Shown here one piece after another: positions 44,052 to 51,827 of a DNA stretch of 64,000 bases (positions are counted from its first letter, which is position 1; the number at the start of each line of letters is the position of its first letter). The stretch spans positions 124,001 through 188,000 of the forward strand of contig NZ_BBQT01000004.1 in the NCBI RefSeq assembly GCF_001570625.1, read 5' to 3'. The DNA comes from Syntrophomonas wolfei subsp. methylbutyratica (lineage in GTDB: Bacteria; Bacillota; Syntrophomonadia; Syntrophomonadales; Syntrophomonadaceae). The notes below the pieces were generated by a model. That model was not told the DNA's origin. It searched no databases and saw only the letters and a program-made list of their open reading frames with translations. The position numbers and the translations under genes were made by a program.

Positions 44052-44948
44052 GTGAATGGTCTGGATGCAGCAATAACCCAATACATTGATCCCTATTACC
44101 TGCGCATAATGATTTTGCTGGGAATAAATATTATCCTGGCCCTGGGCTTGAACCTGATTACCGGTGTTACCGGCCAGTTATCCATGGGCCATGCCGGATT
44201 TATGAGTATTGGCGCTTATACCTCGGCCATTCTTTCCATGCAATTTGGCTTTTCCTATCTCATGGCACTACTTGCCGGGGCTGCGGTAGCGGCGTTTTTT
44301 GGCTTTTTGATCGGCATACCCACCCTGCGTCTGGAAGGCGACTACCTGGCTATGGTTACTATCGGTTTTGCCGAAATCATACGGGTATTTTTTCTTAATT
44401 TTGAACCCGGAGGCAAAGCAGTGGGATTATCGGGTATTCCCCAGCACACTAACTTCATTACCGTGTGGCTTATTGCTCTGCTCATTATCGCCCTTAATAC
44501 CCGTTTGTTAAAATCCCGTATGGGGCGGGCCTTTTATGCCATCAGGGAAAACGAGATAGCCGCTGCATCGACCGGGATTGACACCACTCGCTTAAAAATA
44601 CTGGCCTTTACTGCCGGTTCTTTTTTAGGCGGCCTGGGGGGAGGCCTGTACTCTCATTATATGTATTATATTAATCCGCAGGATTTCGGCTTTATGAAGT
44701 CGATTGAGCTTTTAAACATGGTTATACTGGGTGGAATGGGGAGCATTCCCGGTACCATTCTGGGTTCTTTTATACTTACCCTGGCCCCGGAAATGCTGCG
44801 TATTGTGGCGGAATACCGGCTTCTCTTCTACGGAGCCCTCTTGGTGATTCTGATGATTTTCCGTCCCAATGGGATTTTAGGCGATGTCCGCATATATGAC
44901 CTTAAAAAGCGCTGGGGGCGAAAAGAGGTGAAAACATGCCAGTCTTGA
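44052..44948 (+). CDS. livM: Branched-chain amino acid ABC transporter permease LivM
   Basis: 298 residues, multi-spanning: LNLITGVTGQLSMGHAGFMS, TLRLEGDYLAMVTIGFAEII and IELLNMVILGGMGSIPGTIL (coupling loop). Starts at GTG 44052, 2 bases after livH, with AAGGTG upstream. Its end overlaps livG by 13 bases. Together with LivH it forms the transmembrane pathway. Confidence 0.95.
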   Translation: MNGLDAAITQYIDPYYLRIMILLGINIILALGLNLITGVTGQLSMGHAGFMSIGAYTSAILSMQFGFSYLMALLAGAAVAAFFGFLIGIPTLRLEGDYLAMVTIGFAEIIRVFFLNFEPGGKAVGLSGIPQHTNFITVWLIALLIIALNTRLLKSRMGRAFYAIRENEIAAASTGIDTTRLKILAFTAGSFLGGLGGGLYSHYMYYINPQDFGFMKSIELLNMVILGGMGSIPGTILGSFILTLAPEMLRIVAEYRLLFYGALLVILMIFRPNGILGDVRIYDLKKRWGRKEVKTCQS

Positions 44949-45700
44949 CCCTGGAAGGAATCAGCCAGGAGTTCGGAGGTTTGAGGGCCCTGGATGGGGT
45001 GAATATGGTGGTGGAAGAAGGGGAGATTTTCGGTATTATCGGCCCTAATGGGGCGGGTAAAACCACTCTGTTTAATATTATCACCGGTATATATGTTCCC
45101 AGTGAAGGCGATTTGATTTTTAAGGAACGCAGGATCAACCGGATGGCCACCCATAATATCGCGCGCTTGGGCATAGGGCGGACTTTTCAAAATATTCGTC
45201 TTTTTAATAAGCTTTCGGTTCTGGACAATGTGCGGGTCGGCAGCCACGGCATCAGCCGCAGCGGTTTCTTTAAAAGCCTCCTGGGACTGCCCTCCATGCT
45301 GCGGGAAGAAAAGGAGATTAAGAGCCGGGCTGAGGAATTGCTGGAGCTGGTAGGTCTTTATGATAAGAAGATGGAATATGCCGATAACCTGGCCTATGGG
45401 GAGCAAAGGCGGCTGGAGATTGCCCGGGCCCTGGCATTAAAGCCCAGTTTATTATTGCTGGACGAGCCTGCCGCCGGGATGAACAGCGGGGAAAAGGTCG
45501 AGCTGATGAAATTTATTGAGCAAATCAGGCAGGAAATGAAGCTTACTATTTTGTTGGTGGAGCATGATATGAGCCTGGTGATGACTATATGTGAGCGTAT
45601 CGCTGTGCTGGATTACGGAAGAAAGATTGCCGAGGGTCCACCGGAGGAAATAAAAAATGATGAAAGGGTAATACAGTCGTATCTGGGAGTTGGGGCATGA
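44936..45700 (+). CDS. livG: Branched-chain amino acid ABC transporter ATPase LivG
   Basis: 254 residues. Walker A GPNGAGKTTLFNIITG, LivG-type Q-loop region IGRTFQNIRLFNKLSVLDNV, signature YGEQRRLEIARAL, Walker B LLLLDEPAAGM, H-loop VEHDMSLV. Most systems have a second ATPase, LivF, next to LivG; none is present here, so LivG may act as a homodimer or pair with a LivF encoded elsewhere. The stop overlaps the EamA permease start by 4 bases. Confidence 0.95.
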   Translation: MPVLTLEGISQEFGGLRALDGVNMVVEEGEIFGIIGPNGAGKTTLFNIITGIYVPSEGDLIFKERRINRMATHNIARLGIGRTFQNIRLFNKLSVLDNVRVGSHGISRSGFFKSLLGLPSMLREEKEIKSRAEELLELVGLYDKKMEYADNLAYGEQRRLEIARALALKPSLLLLDEPAAGMNSGEKVELMKFIEQIRQEMKLTILLVEHDMSLVMTICERIAVLDYGRKIAEGPPEEIKNDERVIQSYLGVGA

Positions 45701-46644
45701 GACCGGTTTTTATATATCTTTTGATTTTCTTTTCCGTGCTCTGTATGGCCACATCATCTATTATTATAAGGTTTTCCGCCGCGCCCGCCATGATAATTGC
45801 CCTCTATCGCGTAGTTTTCACTGCTGGCCTGGCAGCCCTGCTGGGAAGCCGGGATATCTTTCCCAATATCAAGAAGATGCCCCGCCGGGATTTTATTCTA
45901 ATTATAATAGCGGGGTTCTTCCTGGCCCTGCATTTTGCCTTCTGGATCAGCTCCCTCAACTATACCAGCATTCCCAGTTCGGTGCTTTTTACCAACCTGC
46001 AGGTGATTTTTGTTTTGCTTTTTTCCATTTTTATTCTCCGGGAAAAGATGAAACAGCAGGTGATAGCCGGTATAATAGTAGCCGTTTTGGGCAGCAGCCT
46101 CATTGCCGGCGGTGACCTGGGTTCAGGACGAATTTATGGAGATATGCTGGCTTTGCTGAGTGGTTTTTTTGTTGCCGTTTATTTTATCATCGGACGCTAT
46201 GTGCGGGTGCGGGTAGATGTTTGGCCTTATACCTCTATGGTAGCGCTGGTGGCGGTTCTGGTATTGCTCCCGGCTTCGGCCCTGGCTGGCTTGCCTTTGG
46301 TTTCCTATCCCCCACGGGAATGGATTTTGTTTTTATTGCTGGCCCTGGGACCGGGCCTGGCTGGCCACGGGATTCTCAACTGGGCTTTAAAATATGTAAA
46401 GGCTCCCATTGTGGCAGTATCAATACTGGGAGAATCAGTGGGAGCCAGTATACTTGCTTTTTTGGTCTTTGGCGAGCTCTTGCTCTGGTACCAAATGATA
46501 GGTGGAGTCCTCATCCTCCTGGGCATTTATGTGGCGGCCGTCAATGAGGCCCGCAGCGGGGAGCAGCATTTAAGACGGAAGACGGAAGACAGAAAACGGA
46601 GGGTGGAAAACGGAGGACGGAAGACGGAGAATGTCGGTGATTAG
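45697..46644 (+). CDS. EamA/DMT-family permease
   Basis: 315 residues, about ten membrane helices in two EamA halves (SVLCMATSSIIIRFSAAPAM, LNYTSIPSSVLFTNLQVIFV, ILNWALKYVKAPIVAVSILG). The family exports or imports metabolites, including amino acids in some members. ATG overlaps the livG stop (ATGA), where livF would be expected, so it is translated with the Liv transporter and may handle a related substrate. The last ~25 residues (LRRKTEDRKRRVENGGRKTE...) are encoded by the purine repeat at 46572 and are unlike the family. Confidence 0.9.
   Translation: MRPVFIYLLIFFSVLCMATSSIIIRFSAAPAMIIALYRVVFTAGLAALLGSRDIFPNIKKMPRRDFILIIIAGFFLALHFAFWISSLNYTSIPSSVLFTNLQVIFVLLFSIFILREKMKQQVIAGIIVAVLGSSLIAGGDLGSGRIYGDMLALLSGFFVAVYFIIGRYVRVRVDVWPYTSMVALVAVLVLLPASALAGLPLVSYPPREWILFLLLALGPGLAGHGILNWALKYVKAPIVAVSILGESVGASILAFLVFGELLLWYQMIGGVLILLGIYVAAVNEARSGEQHLRRKTEDRKRRVENGGRKTENVGD
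46572..46636 (+). repeat. Purine-rich GACGGAA repeat forming the end of the permease gene
   Basis: Runs of AAGACGGAAGACGGAAGAC and diverged units, akin to the tract at 13541-13592. It is translated into a strongly basic tail in the EamA permease, so slippage here would change that protein's C-terminus. Confidence 0.8.
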
Positions 46645-46671
46645 AAGGAGCGCTAACTCATCGGAGGTTGT

Positions 46672-46735
46672 GGCCCGGCACTTGGGCAAAATTACTTCGA
46701 GTTAAATAGATATAATTGACACTGAGTGCCGGGCC
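46672..46735. repeat. 11-bp inverted repeat with long loop
   Basis: GGCCCGGCACT (46672-46682) and AGTGCCGGGCC (46725-46735) flank a 42-base AT-rich segment in the gap after the EamA permease. It could be a weak terminator or a small element; no U-tract is present. Confidence 0.55.
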
Positions 46736-46755
46736 CTGGGGGGTTAGCGAAAATT

Positions 46756-46782
46756 CACGGGGACAAGGGACCTGTCCCCGTG
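46756..46782. repeat. Palindrome, family A copy 4
   Basis: CACGGGGACA (46756-46765) pairs with TGTCCCCGTG (46773-46782). Same GGGGACA core as copies 1-3. It lies between the convergent EamA and SpoIID-like genes. Confidence 0.8.
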
Positions 46783-46803
46783 TCCCAGGCCGGTTAAATA
46801 TTT

Positions 46804-47784
46804 TTATTTATAAAGTGTGGTCAAACGGGTGCCGGGGAAATACTGTCCCACGATTTGCTTGGCCTTTTTACCTTCCTTGGCCATGGTATAAGCTCCCCAT
46901 TGTTCCATCCCGCAGCCGTGACCCCAGCCGCTGCCTTTAAAGACGATATTATTGCCCTCTGCCTTAACACTGCTTAATACCGTGGAATACAAGCGGTCAA
47001 AGCCTATTTTCTCGCGGAGCATGGCAGCAGGCATGGAAGTCTTGCCGGCGCTTATGGTCAGAGCACGGCCGGAAGGACCTCTCTTGCTGATTCTTATATC
47101 ATCCAAAGGACCGGCTTTAGCCCCCATAATATTTTTCACTTCCCAGCGGGGCACTTTTACTGTCCAGCTTTTGTATTTAGCCGGGGCATATTTCATACCA
47201 TTGGTCTTTACTGGAACGATATAGGCTGAGGCTTTATTCTTTAATTTCGGAAAGCCTTCGCTTATGCTGGCGGTCTTGTCTTTGGATAGAGAGTGGAAGA
47301 GAGCATAAACGAACTTGCCATTATAGGTAAGAACCTGACCCCGGGTGGCATTTACCGCTTTGGAGATAGCCGGGGTAATTTTCTTTTCATCGTAGGCTTG
47401 AAATTCTGTATGGTCATCACTGGCATCGGTATTATGCTTTTGCCGAGTGCCGTTTTCATATTCCAGAAGGGCCAGGGTCATGGTTCGAGCTACAATCGCT
47501 TGGGCTTTCAGTGCTTCCGGGGGATATTTAGGTCCGATTTCTGCTGCCACAACCCCTTTCAGGTACTCTTCCAGTTTTAAATTCTGTTTTTCTCCGGTAG
47601 CTTTTCGAAATAGAGTGATATTTGGTTCTGTCTTATATTTACTTACCTCGCGAGCCATTTTTACTGATTTTAAGGGTTTGGGGGCCGGCTTTTGTGCTTG
47701 CTTCTGGCAGCCGCCGACAAAGGCCAGGAAACAAACAAGCAAGATAGAGACTAGGATTGCCAGACACTTATTCTTCCTCAACAA
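46804..47784 (-). CDS. SpoIID/LytB-domain lipoprotein
   Basis: 326 residues. Lipoprotein signal KCLAILVSILLVCFLAFVGGC, a Pro/Lys spacer, then the SpoIID domain: LKLEEYLKGVVAAEIGPKYP, PEALKAQAIVARTMTLALL and a C-terminal GSGWGHGCGMEQWGAYTMAK. SpoIID is a lytic transglycosylase acting on peptidoglycan during engulfment; this may be SpoIID itself or a paralogue, since it lacks the usual sporulation neighbours. The start is TTG 47784 (or TTG 47781) with AAAGGAG upstream. Confidence 0.9.
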   Translation of the reverse strand: MLRKNKCLAILVSILLVCFLAFVGGCQKQAQKPAPKPLKSVKMAREVSKYKTEPNITLFRKATGEKQNLKLEEYLKGVVAAEIGPKYPPEALKAQAIVARTMTLALLEYENGTRQKHNTDASDDHTEFQAYDEKKITPAISKAVNATRGQVLTYNGKFVYALFHSLSKDKTASISEGFPKLKNKASAYIVPVKTNGMKYAPAKYKSWTVKVPRWEVKNIMGAKAGPLDDIRISKRGPSGRALTISAGKTSMPAAMLREKIGFDRLYSTVLSSVKAEGNNIVFKGSGWGHGCGMEQWGAYTMAKEGKKAKQIVGQYFPGTRLTTLYK

Positions 47785-47898
47785 GCAGATCGCTCCTTTA
47801 CTTTTCGATTAGTTTACCCTGCGGACAATATGCCTATGTCTGGCAAACTCAGGGACTTTTCGACTGGGCAAGACAAGGATATTGATATATAATAGGAT

Positions 47899-47923
47899 GT
47901 CAAGGGGGACGGTCCTTTTGACA
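47899..47923. repeat. Palindrome, family A copy 5
   Basis: GTCAAGGGGGACGGTCCTTTTGAC-type stem (wobble pairs in the middle) with the GGGGGACGG and TTGACAC elements also seen in copy 1, followed by GCTTTT. It lies in the divergent gap before trmL. Confidence 0.7.
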
Positions 47924-47996
47924 CGCTTTTAACACGGTAACCCCTACACCTTACTCCTTACTTTTCTTACTAAAATGGGAATTAGGAGGGACCTGC

Positions 47997-48455
47997 TTGC
48001 AAATTGTGCTGGTGGAGCCGGAAATCCCGCAGAATACGGGAAATATCGCCAGAACTTGTGCTTTAACCAAAACGGCTCTACACCTGGTCAAACCTTTGGG
48101 TTTTTCACTGGCCGACCGTTTTTTAAAAAGAGCCGGTCTTGACTATTGGGATAAGGTTGAGATACAACTATGGGAAAGCTTTGGGGATTTGCTGGAGGCA
48201 AATCCGGGGGCAGTATTTTTTTTGGCCACTACCCGGGCAGGACAAGCCTACCATCAGGTAAGTTACCCTCAAGATAGCTGGCTGGTATTCGGGCGGGAAA
48301 GCAGTGGATTACCTGTTTCTATTTTAAAAAGCTTTCCCGATACCCAGATTCGCATCCCTATGCAGGACATCGGCCGTTCTCTTAACTTGTCCAATTCGGT
48401 AGCCATTATATTATACGAAGCATTGAGACAGAATTCATTCCCGGGTTTACTATAA
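47997..48455 (+). CDS. trmL: tRNA (cytidine/uridine-34 2'-O)-methyltransferase
   Basis: A 152-residue SPOUT-class enzyme. Motifs: IVLVEPEIPQNTGNIARTCA, WLVFGRESSGLP, and IRIPMQDIGRSLNLSNSVAI (the knot forming the S-adenosylmethionine site). The small size and motif order match TrmL/CspR, which methylates the wobble base of tRNA-Leu isoacceptors. TTG 47997 has GGAGGGACCTGC just before it. A bidirectional terminator follows. Confidence 0.92.
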   Translation: MQIVLVEPEIPQNTGNIARTCALTKTALHLVKPLGFSLADRFLKRAGLDYWDKVEIQLWESFGDLLEANPGAVFFLATTRAGQAYHQVSYPQDSWLVFGRESSGLPVSILKSFPDTQIRIPMQDIGRSLNLSNSVAIILYEALRQNSFPGLL

Positions 48456-48491
48456 CTGGCAAATATCTTCTATAAATGAAAAGACAAAAAG

Positions 48492-48513
48492 AAAAACCCC
48501 GGTAGGGGTTTTT
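48492..48513. terminator. Bidirectional intrinsic terminator
   Basis: AAAAACCCC (48492-48500) and GGGGTTTTT (48505-48513) around GGTA. The A and T runs make it work on both strands, serving trmL (plus) and the ferredoxin (minus). Confidence 0.9.
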
Positions 48514-48539
48514 GTTTATTAATAATCGTAGCGTTGCAT

Positions 48540-48716
48540 TTAGTCGTCTGCAGGAATCGGGGCTTCTACAGGGCAGACATCAGCGCAAGATCCACATTCT
48601 GTGCACAGTTCAGGGTCGATTTCAAATTTATCTTCACCCTCACTAATGGCTTCTACCGGGCATTCATCTACACATATTCCGCAAGAAATACATTCGTCTG
48701 TGATGATATAGGACAA
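48540..48716 (-). CDS. 2[4Fe-4S] ferredoxin, 58 residues
   Basis: Clostridial-type ferredoxin with two full cluster motifs, CISCGICVDECPVEAI and CTECGSCADVCPVEA, and the usual ITDECI start. It carries low-potential electrons in the cytosol. The start is TTG 48716, with AAAGGAGGGAGCCTG before it. Transcribed alone and ended by the terminator at 48492. Its exact partner enzymes are unknown. Confidence 0.94.
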   Translation of the reverse strand: MSYIITDECISCGICVDECPVEAISEGEDKFEIDPELCTECGSCADVCPVEAPIPADD

Positions 48717-48861
48717 CAGGCTCCCTCCTTTACTGTAATAAAACTATAAGAATTATAATTAACGAGTTTTTGTTTGTCAATTTTATTTGCCGGAGAACAG
48801 CCGTTGTTGCATATGTGTTAAGCAGCACAAATATCTGCTAAAATATTATTCATTGAATGGG

Positions 48862-49020
48862 AGTGAATAAAAAACCACAGGTTTTTATTCACATCTACCC
48901 CGTGAGCACGAGTAGCAGACGAGGTGCGAACGGCTGGTAGCCCTTCTGTCAGGGATGGCGAGCCGTTAGGCGAAGCCGGAGTCCGCATCCTACGACTGAA
49001 TGGCCATAGGACTTTTAGTC
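48862..49020. other. GC-rich structured segment, function unknown
   Basis: Opens with a hairpin GTGAATAAAAA.../TTTTTATTCAC (about 48862-48891), then a GC-rich stretch with the stem AACGGCT/AGCCGTT (48929-48935/48961-48967) around an inner CCCTTCTGTCAGGG hairpin, and GGCGAAGCCGGAGTCCGC after it. It contrasts with the AT-rich surroundings and no credible ORF is present. It may be another repeat or a structured RNA. No second copy was seen in the window. Confidence 0.5.
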
Positions 49021-49055
49021 GCAAGAGTATTATTTCTTGTATCTATTTATTATTG

Positions 49056-49325
49056 ACTCCACTGCGAAAACCCCTTTTGTTGCATAAGGGTTGCATAAAT
49101 ATACAAAGCGAGCGTTGGCGAAGCATGGTTGCAACGCCCGGCGAAGGCGAGCAGGCGACAGGGGGCGAGCGACAGGACGTCGCGAGAGCGCTATACGACC
49201 ATGGATGGGAGGTTAGCGTGTACCCCTTGAGCCGCGAGACAAGCCGCAGGTGTTGCCCATGCGAAGACTGCGAGCGGTATATTTATACAAGCCAATGAAT
49301 ATTAATAACTTTTTGCAGTAGAATC
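49056..49325 (+). repeat. Family C element, copy C6 (no D module)
   Basis: From ACTCCACTGCGAAAACCCC to CTTTTTGCAGTAGAATC. Nearly identical by eye to C7 and C8, so recently spread or homogenised. A 19-bp direct repeat, ATTATTTCTTGTATCTATT, lies on each side (49029-49047 and 49326-49344), longer than the 6-8 bp repeats seen at other copies. Confidence 0.92.
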
Positions 49326-49390
49326 ATTATTTCTTGTATCTATTAATGAAGAAAGTCCTTTTTTGGAAGATTAAGAAGAGGAGATAAAAG

Positions 49391-50050
49391 ATGAAATGCG
49401 TAATAATGGCTAACGGTGAGTATGGTAGGATAGACCTTTACCATCATCTTTTTTCCAGTGCTGATTTGGTATTATGTGCTGATGGGGGGGCCAATTATGC
49501 TTTTGCTATGGGTGTAGTTCCCTCCATGATTATTGGGGACCTTGATTCCATCCGGCCCGAAGTCAGGGAGTATTTTACGGCCAAACAGGTAGAGATGAGG
49601 AAGTATCCCCGGCGTAAAGATTATACTGATACCCAGCTAGCCCTTTCCATCGCCAACAGGTTTGATGCTGATGAGATTGTTTTGTTGGGGACTCTGGGCA
49701 AAAGACTGGATCATACCCTGGCCAATATCTTTTCCAGCCTGGAACTGGCCCGGCAAGGGATTAAGATCATGCACTACTCTCCTGAATGTGTAGTATATCT
49801 GGTAACAAAAAATATAGTATTTAAAGGTTGCCAGGGTGACATAGTATCAGTTCTGACTCTCAGTGAAGAAGCACAGGGAGTATATGAGAAGGGTTTTGAG
49901 TATCAGGTTGAGGATATTGTGATGAACCTGGAAAACCCCTACGGTATATCCAATGAACTTACCGGGAAAAGTGGGGAAGTTTCCGTAAAAAAAGGGGTTT
50001 TGGCCGTGTTTCATTACCCCCAGGAAATATCCAGCCCATTTACAGAATAA
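49391..50050 (+). CDS. thiN: Thiamine pyrophosphokinase
   Basis: 219 residues: DLVLCADGGANYAFAMGVVP, SMIIGDLDSIRPEVREYF, KDYTDTQLALSIA and GTLGKRLDHTLANIFSSLEL are the family signatures of the enzyme that makes thiamine diphosphate from thiamine and ATP. The cofactor is used by IlvB among others. ATG 49391 has AGAGGAGATAAAAG upstream. It sits directly before cdaA and may be cotranscribed with it. Confidence 0.93.
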   Translation: MKCVIMANGEYGRIDLYHHLFSSADLVLCADGGANYAFAMGVVPSMIIGDLDSIRPEVREYFTAKQVEMRKYPRRKDYTDTQLALSIANRFDADEIVLLGTLGKRLDHTLANIFSSLELARQGIKIMHYSPECVVYLVTKNIVFKGCQGDIVSVLTLSEEAQGVYEKGFEYQVEDIVMNLENPYGISNELTGKSGEVSVKKGVLAVFHYPQEISSPFTE

Positions 50051-50065
50051 GTGGAGGAAAATAAT

Positions 50066-50932
50066 TTGGATTTAAGCTTTCTCTCCGGGGTATTTGCCAA
50101 CCCCTGGGATATTATCCGCAGCCTGGTTGATATTCTTATAGTAGCTTATGTGGTTTACCGGATTTTGCGCTGGATAAGCGGAACCAGGGCGGAACAGTTG
50201 CTGAAGGGACTGGTATTATTGCTGGTCTTTTCGCTGCTGGCCAGTGCATTGGAATTGGATATGGTTAACTGGTTAATGGAAAAGCTATGGATTGTATTTG
50301 CTATTACTTTACCCATAGTGTTTCAACCTGAACTGAGGAGATTGCTGGAACAGTTAGGGCGAGGGAAGTTCTTTAGCCTGAGTACTTCGCAAGTTGAAAT
50401 GGAGGAATATGAGGCTATTATTAACGAGATAGGCGAGGCTGCTGACATCCTCTCCCGCAACCGGGTAGGGGCTCTCTTGATTCTGATCCGGGAAACGGGA
50501 ATTGCGGAGTATTTGGAAAGCGGTGTTGACCTTGACGCTCTGGTTTCGGCGGGGCTGCTCATAAACATTTTTGTTCCTAACACGCCGCTGCATGATGGAG
50601 CTTGCATCATCTCCAATAGCCGGATAAAAAAGGCAGCCTGTTTCCTTCCCTTAAGCGACAATCCCAATTTAGACAAGGAATTAGGGACACGCCACCGGGC
50701 TGCCCTGGGAATAACCGAGCTTTCTGATGCCATAGCGGTAATAGTCTCCGAAGAAACGGGTATTATTTCGCTGGCCCAGGAGGGCAAGATACAGCGTCAC
50801 CTGGATCCCTTGAGCCTTAGAGAGATTCTGGGGAGAGAATTATTGGCCCGGGAGAAATGGAGTGATGCCGTTAAGAGGAGGTGGGTGGGTGAATTCCGCA
50901 TCAAAGGACCCAAAAAAGAGAACCGGACTTAA
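50066..50932 (+). CDS. cdaA: Diadenylate cyclase CdaA
   Basis: About 288 residues. Three N-terminal membrane helices (IRSLVDILIVAYVVYRIL, LLKGLVLLLVFSLLASALEL, LWIVFAITLPIVFQPELRRL) and the DisA_N domain with LHDGACIISNSRIKKAACFL (DGA motif) and GTRHRAALGITELSDAIAV (RHR). It makes cyclic di-AMP, which controls potassium and cell-wall homeostasis. TTG 50066 is preferred for GTGGAGGAAAATAAT. It is followed by cdaR and glmM, the conserved Firmicute order. Confidence 0.95.
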   Translation: MDLSFLSGVFANPWDIIRSLVDILIVAYVVYRILRWISGTRAEQLLKGLVLLLVFSLLASALELDMVNWLMEKLWIVFAITLPIVFQPELRRLLEQLGRGKFFSLSTSQVEMEEYEAIINEIGEAADILSRNRVGALLILIRETGIAEYLESGVDLDALVSAGLLINIFVPNTPLHDGACIISNSRIKKAACFLPLSDNPNLDKELGTRHRAALGITELSDAIAVIVSEETGIISLAQEGKIQRHLDPLSLREILGRELLAREKWSDAVKRRWVGEFRIKGPKKENRT

Positions 50933-51827
50933 ACTGATATCCCTGATTATCGCGATCTTGCTCTGGTTGTATGTGGTCAGCCAGGGCGCTACCACTACTC
51001 CGCAAGAGCTTATTAACACACCCCTTAAATATCATAACCTGGGCGAGGGACTGACGCTTAGTGGACCGGATACGGTTTCGCTGCGCATATGGGGCTCGCT
51101 TAAAAGGAACGGCGATAATATTGCCTATGTGGATCTGAATGGTTTAGGGGAAGGGGTCTATGAGCTTCCGGTACATGTGGAGCCGGTAAGGGGAGCCATG
51201 TTCACCACAGTGGAGCCGGACAAGGTTGAAGTTGTTCTTAAAGCAGTTCAGGAAAAAGAACTGGCGATTAAGTATGAGATTTTTAAGCCTCCTTCTCCTG
51301 CTTATGAAGTCCTGGATGTAGTGATTACACCAGAAAAGTGCTTATTACAAGGAGGAGAAGATGCCATAAAAAAAGTGAAGACGGTAAAATGTCAGCTTTC
51401 CCTGCAGGACCGGGAGGGAATCACTTTCTTTTATTCCCCGTTGCTGGCTCTGGATGCCGGGGGCAGGAAAATCAATGAAGGAATACGGGTGATTCCCGAG
51501 AAAGTCAAGGTTAATGTTGTCCTCAGCCGTAAGAAGGCGGAGCAGAAGGTTGGCGTCAAGCTGCTGAGCAGCGGCAATACCGCCGAAGGTTATCAACTTC
51601 GCAACTTGCAGATGGAGCCGGATTTCGTAACTATCCTGGGAGCGGAGAGTGAAGTTGCTGGTATCCAAGAAGTAAATACTGAAGTGCTGGAACTGGAAGG
51701 GAGAAAGGAATCCTTTAGCCAGCAACTGGAATTAATGGCTCCCGAGGGAATAAAGGCTTTTCCTTCCCGGGTTTTGGTATATGTGGATATAGGTAAGATA
51801 GATGAAAAAGGGGGTAAGCAGGAATGA
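50889..51827 (+). CDS. cdaR: YbbR-domain regulator of diadenylate cyclase
   Basis: 312 residues: N-terminal membrane helix (LKLISLIIAILLWLYVVSQG), then three YbbR repeats outside the membrane (VSLRIWGSLKRNGDNIAYVD; EVVLKAVQEKELAIKYEI; KVNVVLSRKKAEQKVGVKLL). CdaR binds CdaA and modulates its activity. GTG 50889 has AGGAGG 7 bases upstream and overlaps the end of cdaA by 44 bases. Its stop overlaps the next gene. Confidence 0.93.
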   Translation: MNSASKDPKKRTGLKLISLIIAILLWLYVVSQGATTTPQELINTPLKYHNLGEGLTLSGPDTVSLRIWGSLKRNGDNIAYVDLNGLGEGVYELPVHVEPVRGAMFTTVEPDKVEVVLKAVQEKELAIKYEIFKPPSPAYEVLDVVITPEKCLLQGGEDAIKKVKTVKCQLSLQDREGITFFYSPLLALDAGGRKINEGIRVIPEKVKVNVVLSRKKAEQKVGVKLLSSGNTAEGYQLRNLQMEPDFVTILGAESEVAGIQEVNTEVLELEGRKESFSQQLELMAPEGIKAFPSRVLVYVDIGKIDEKGGKQE

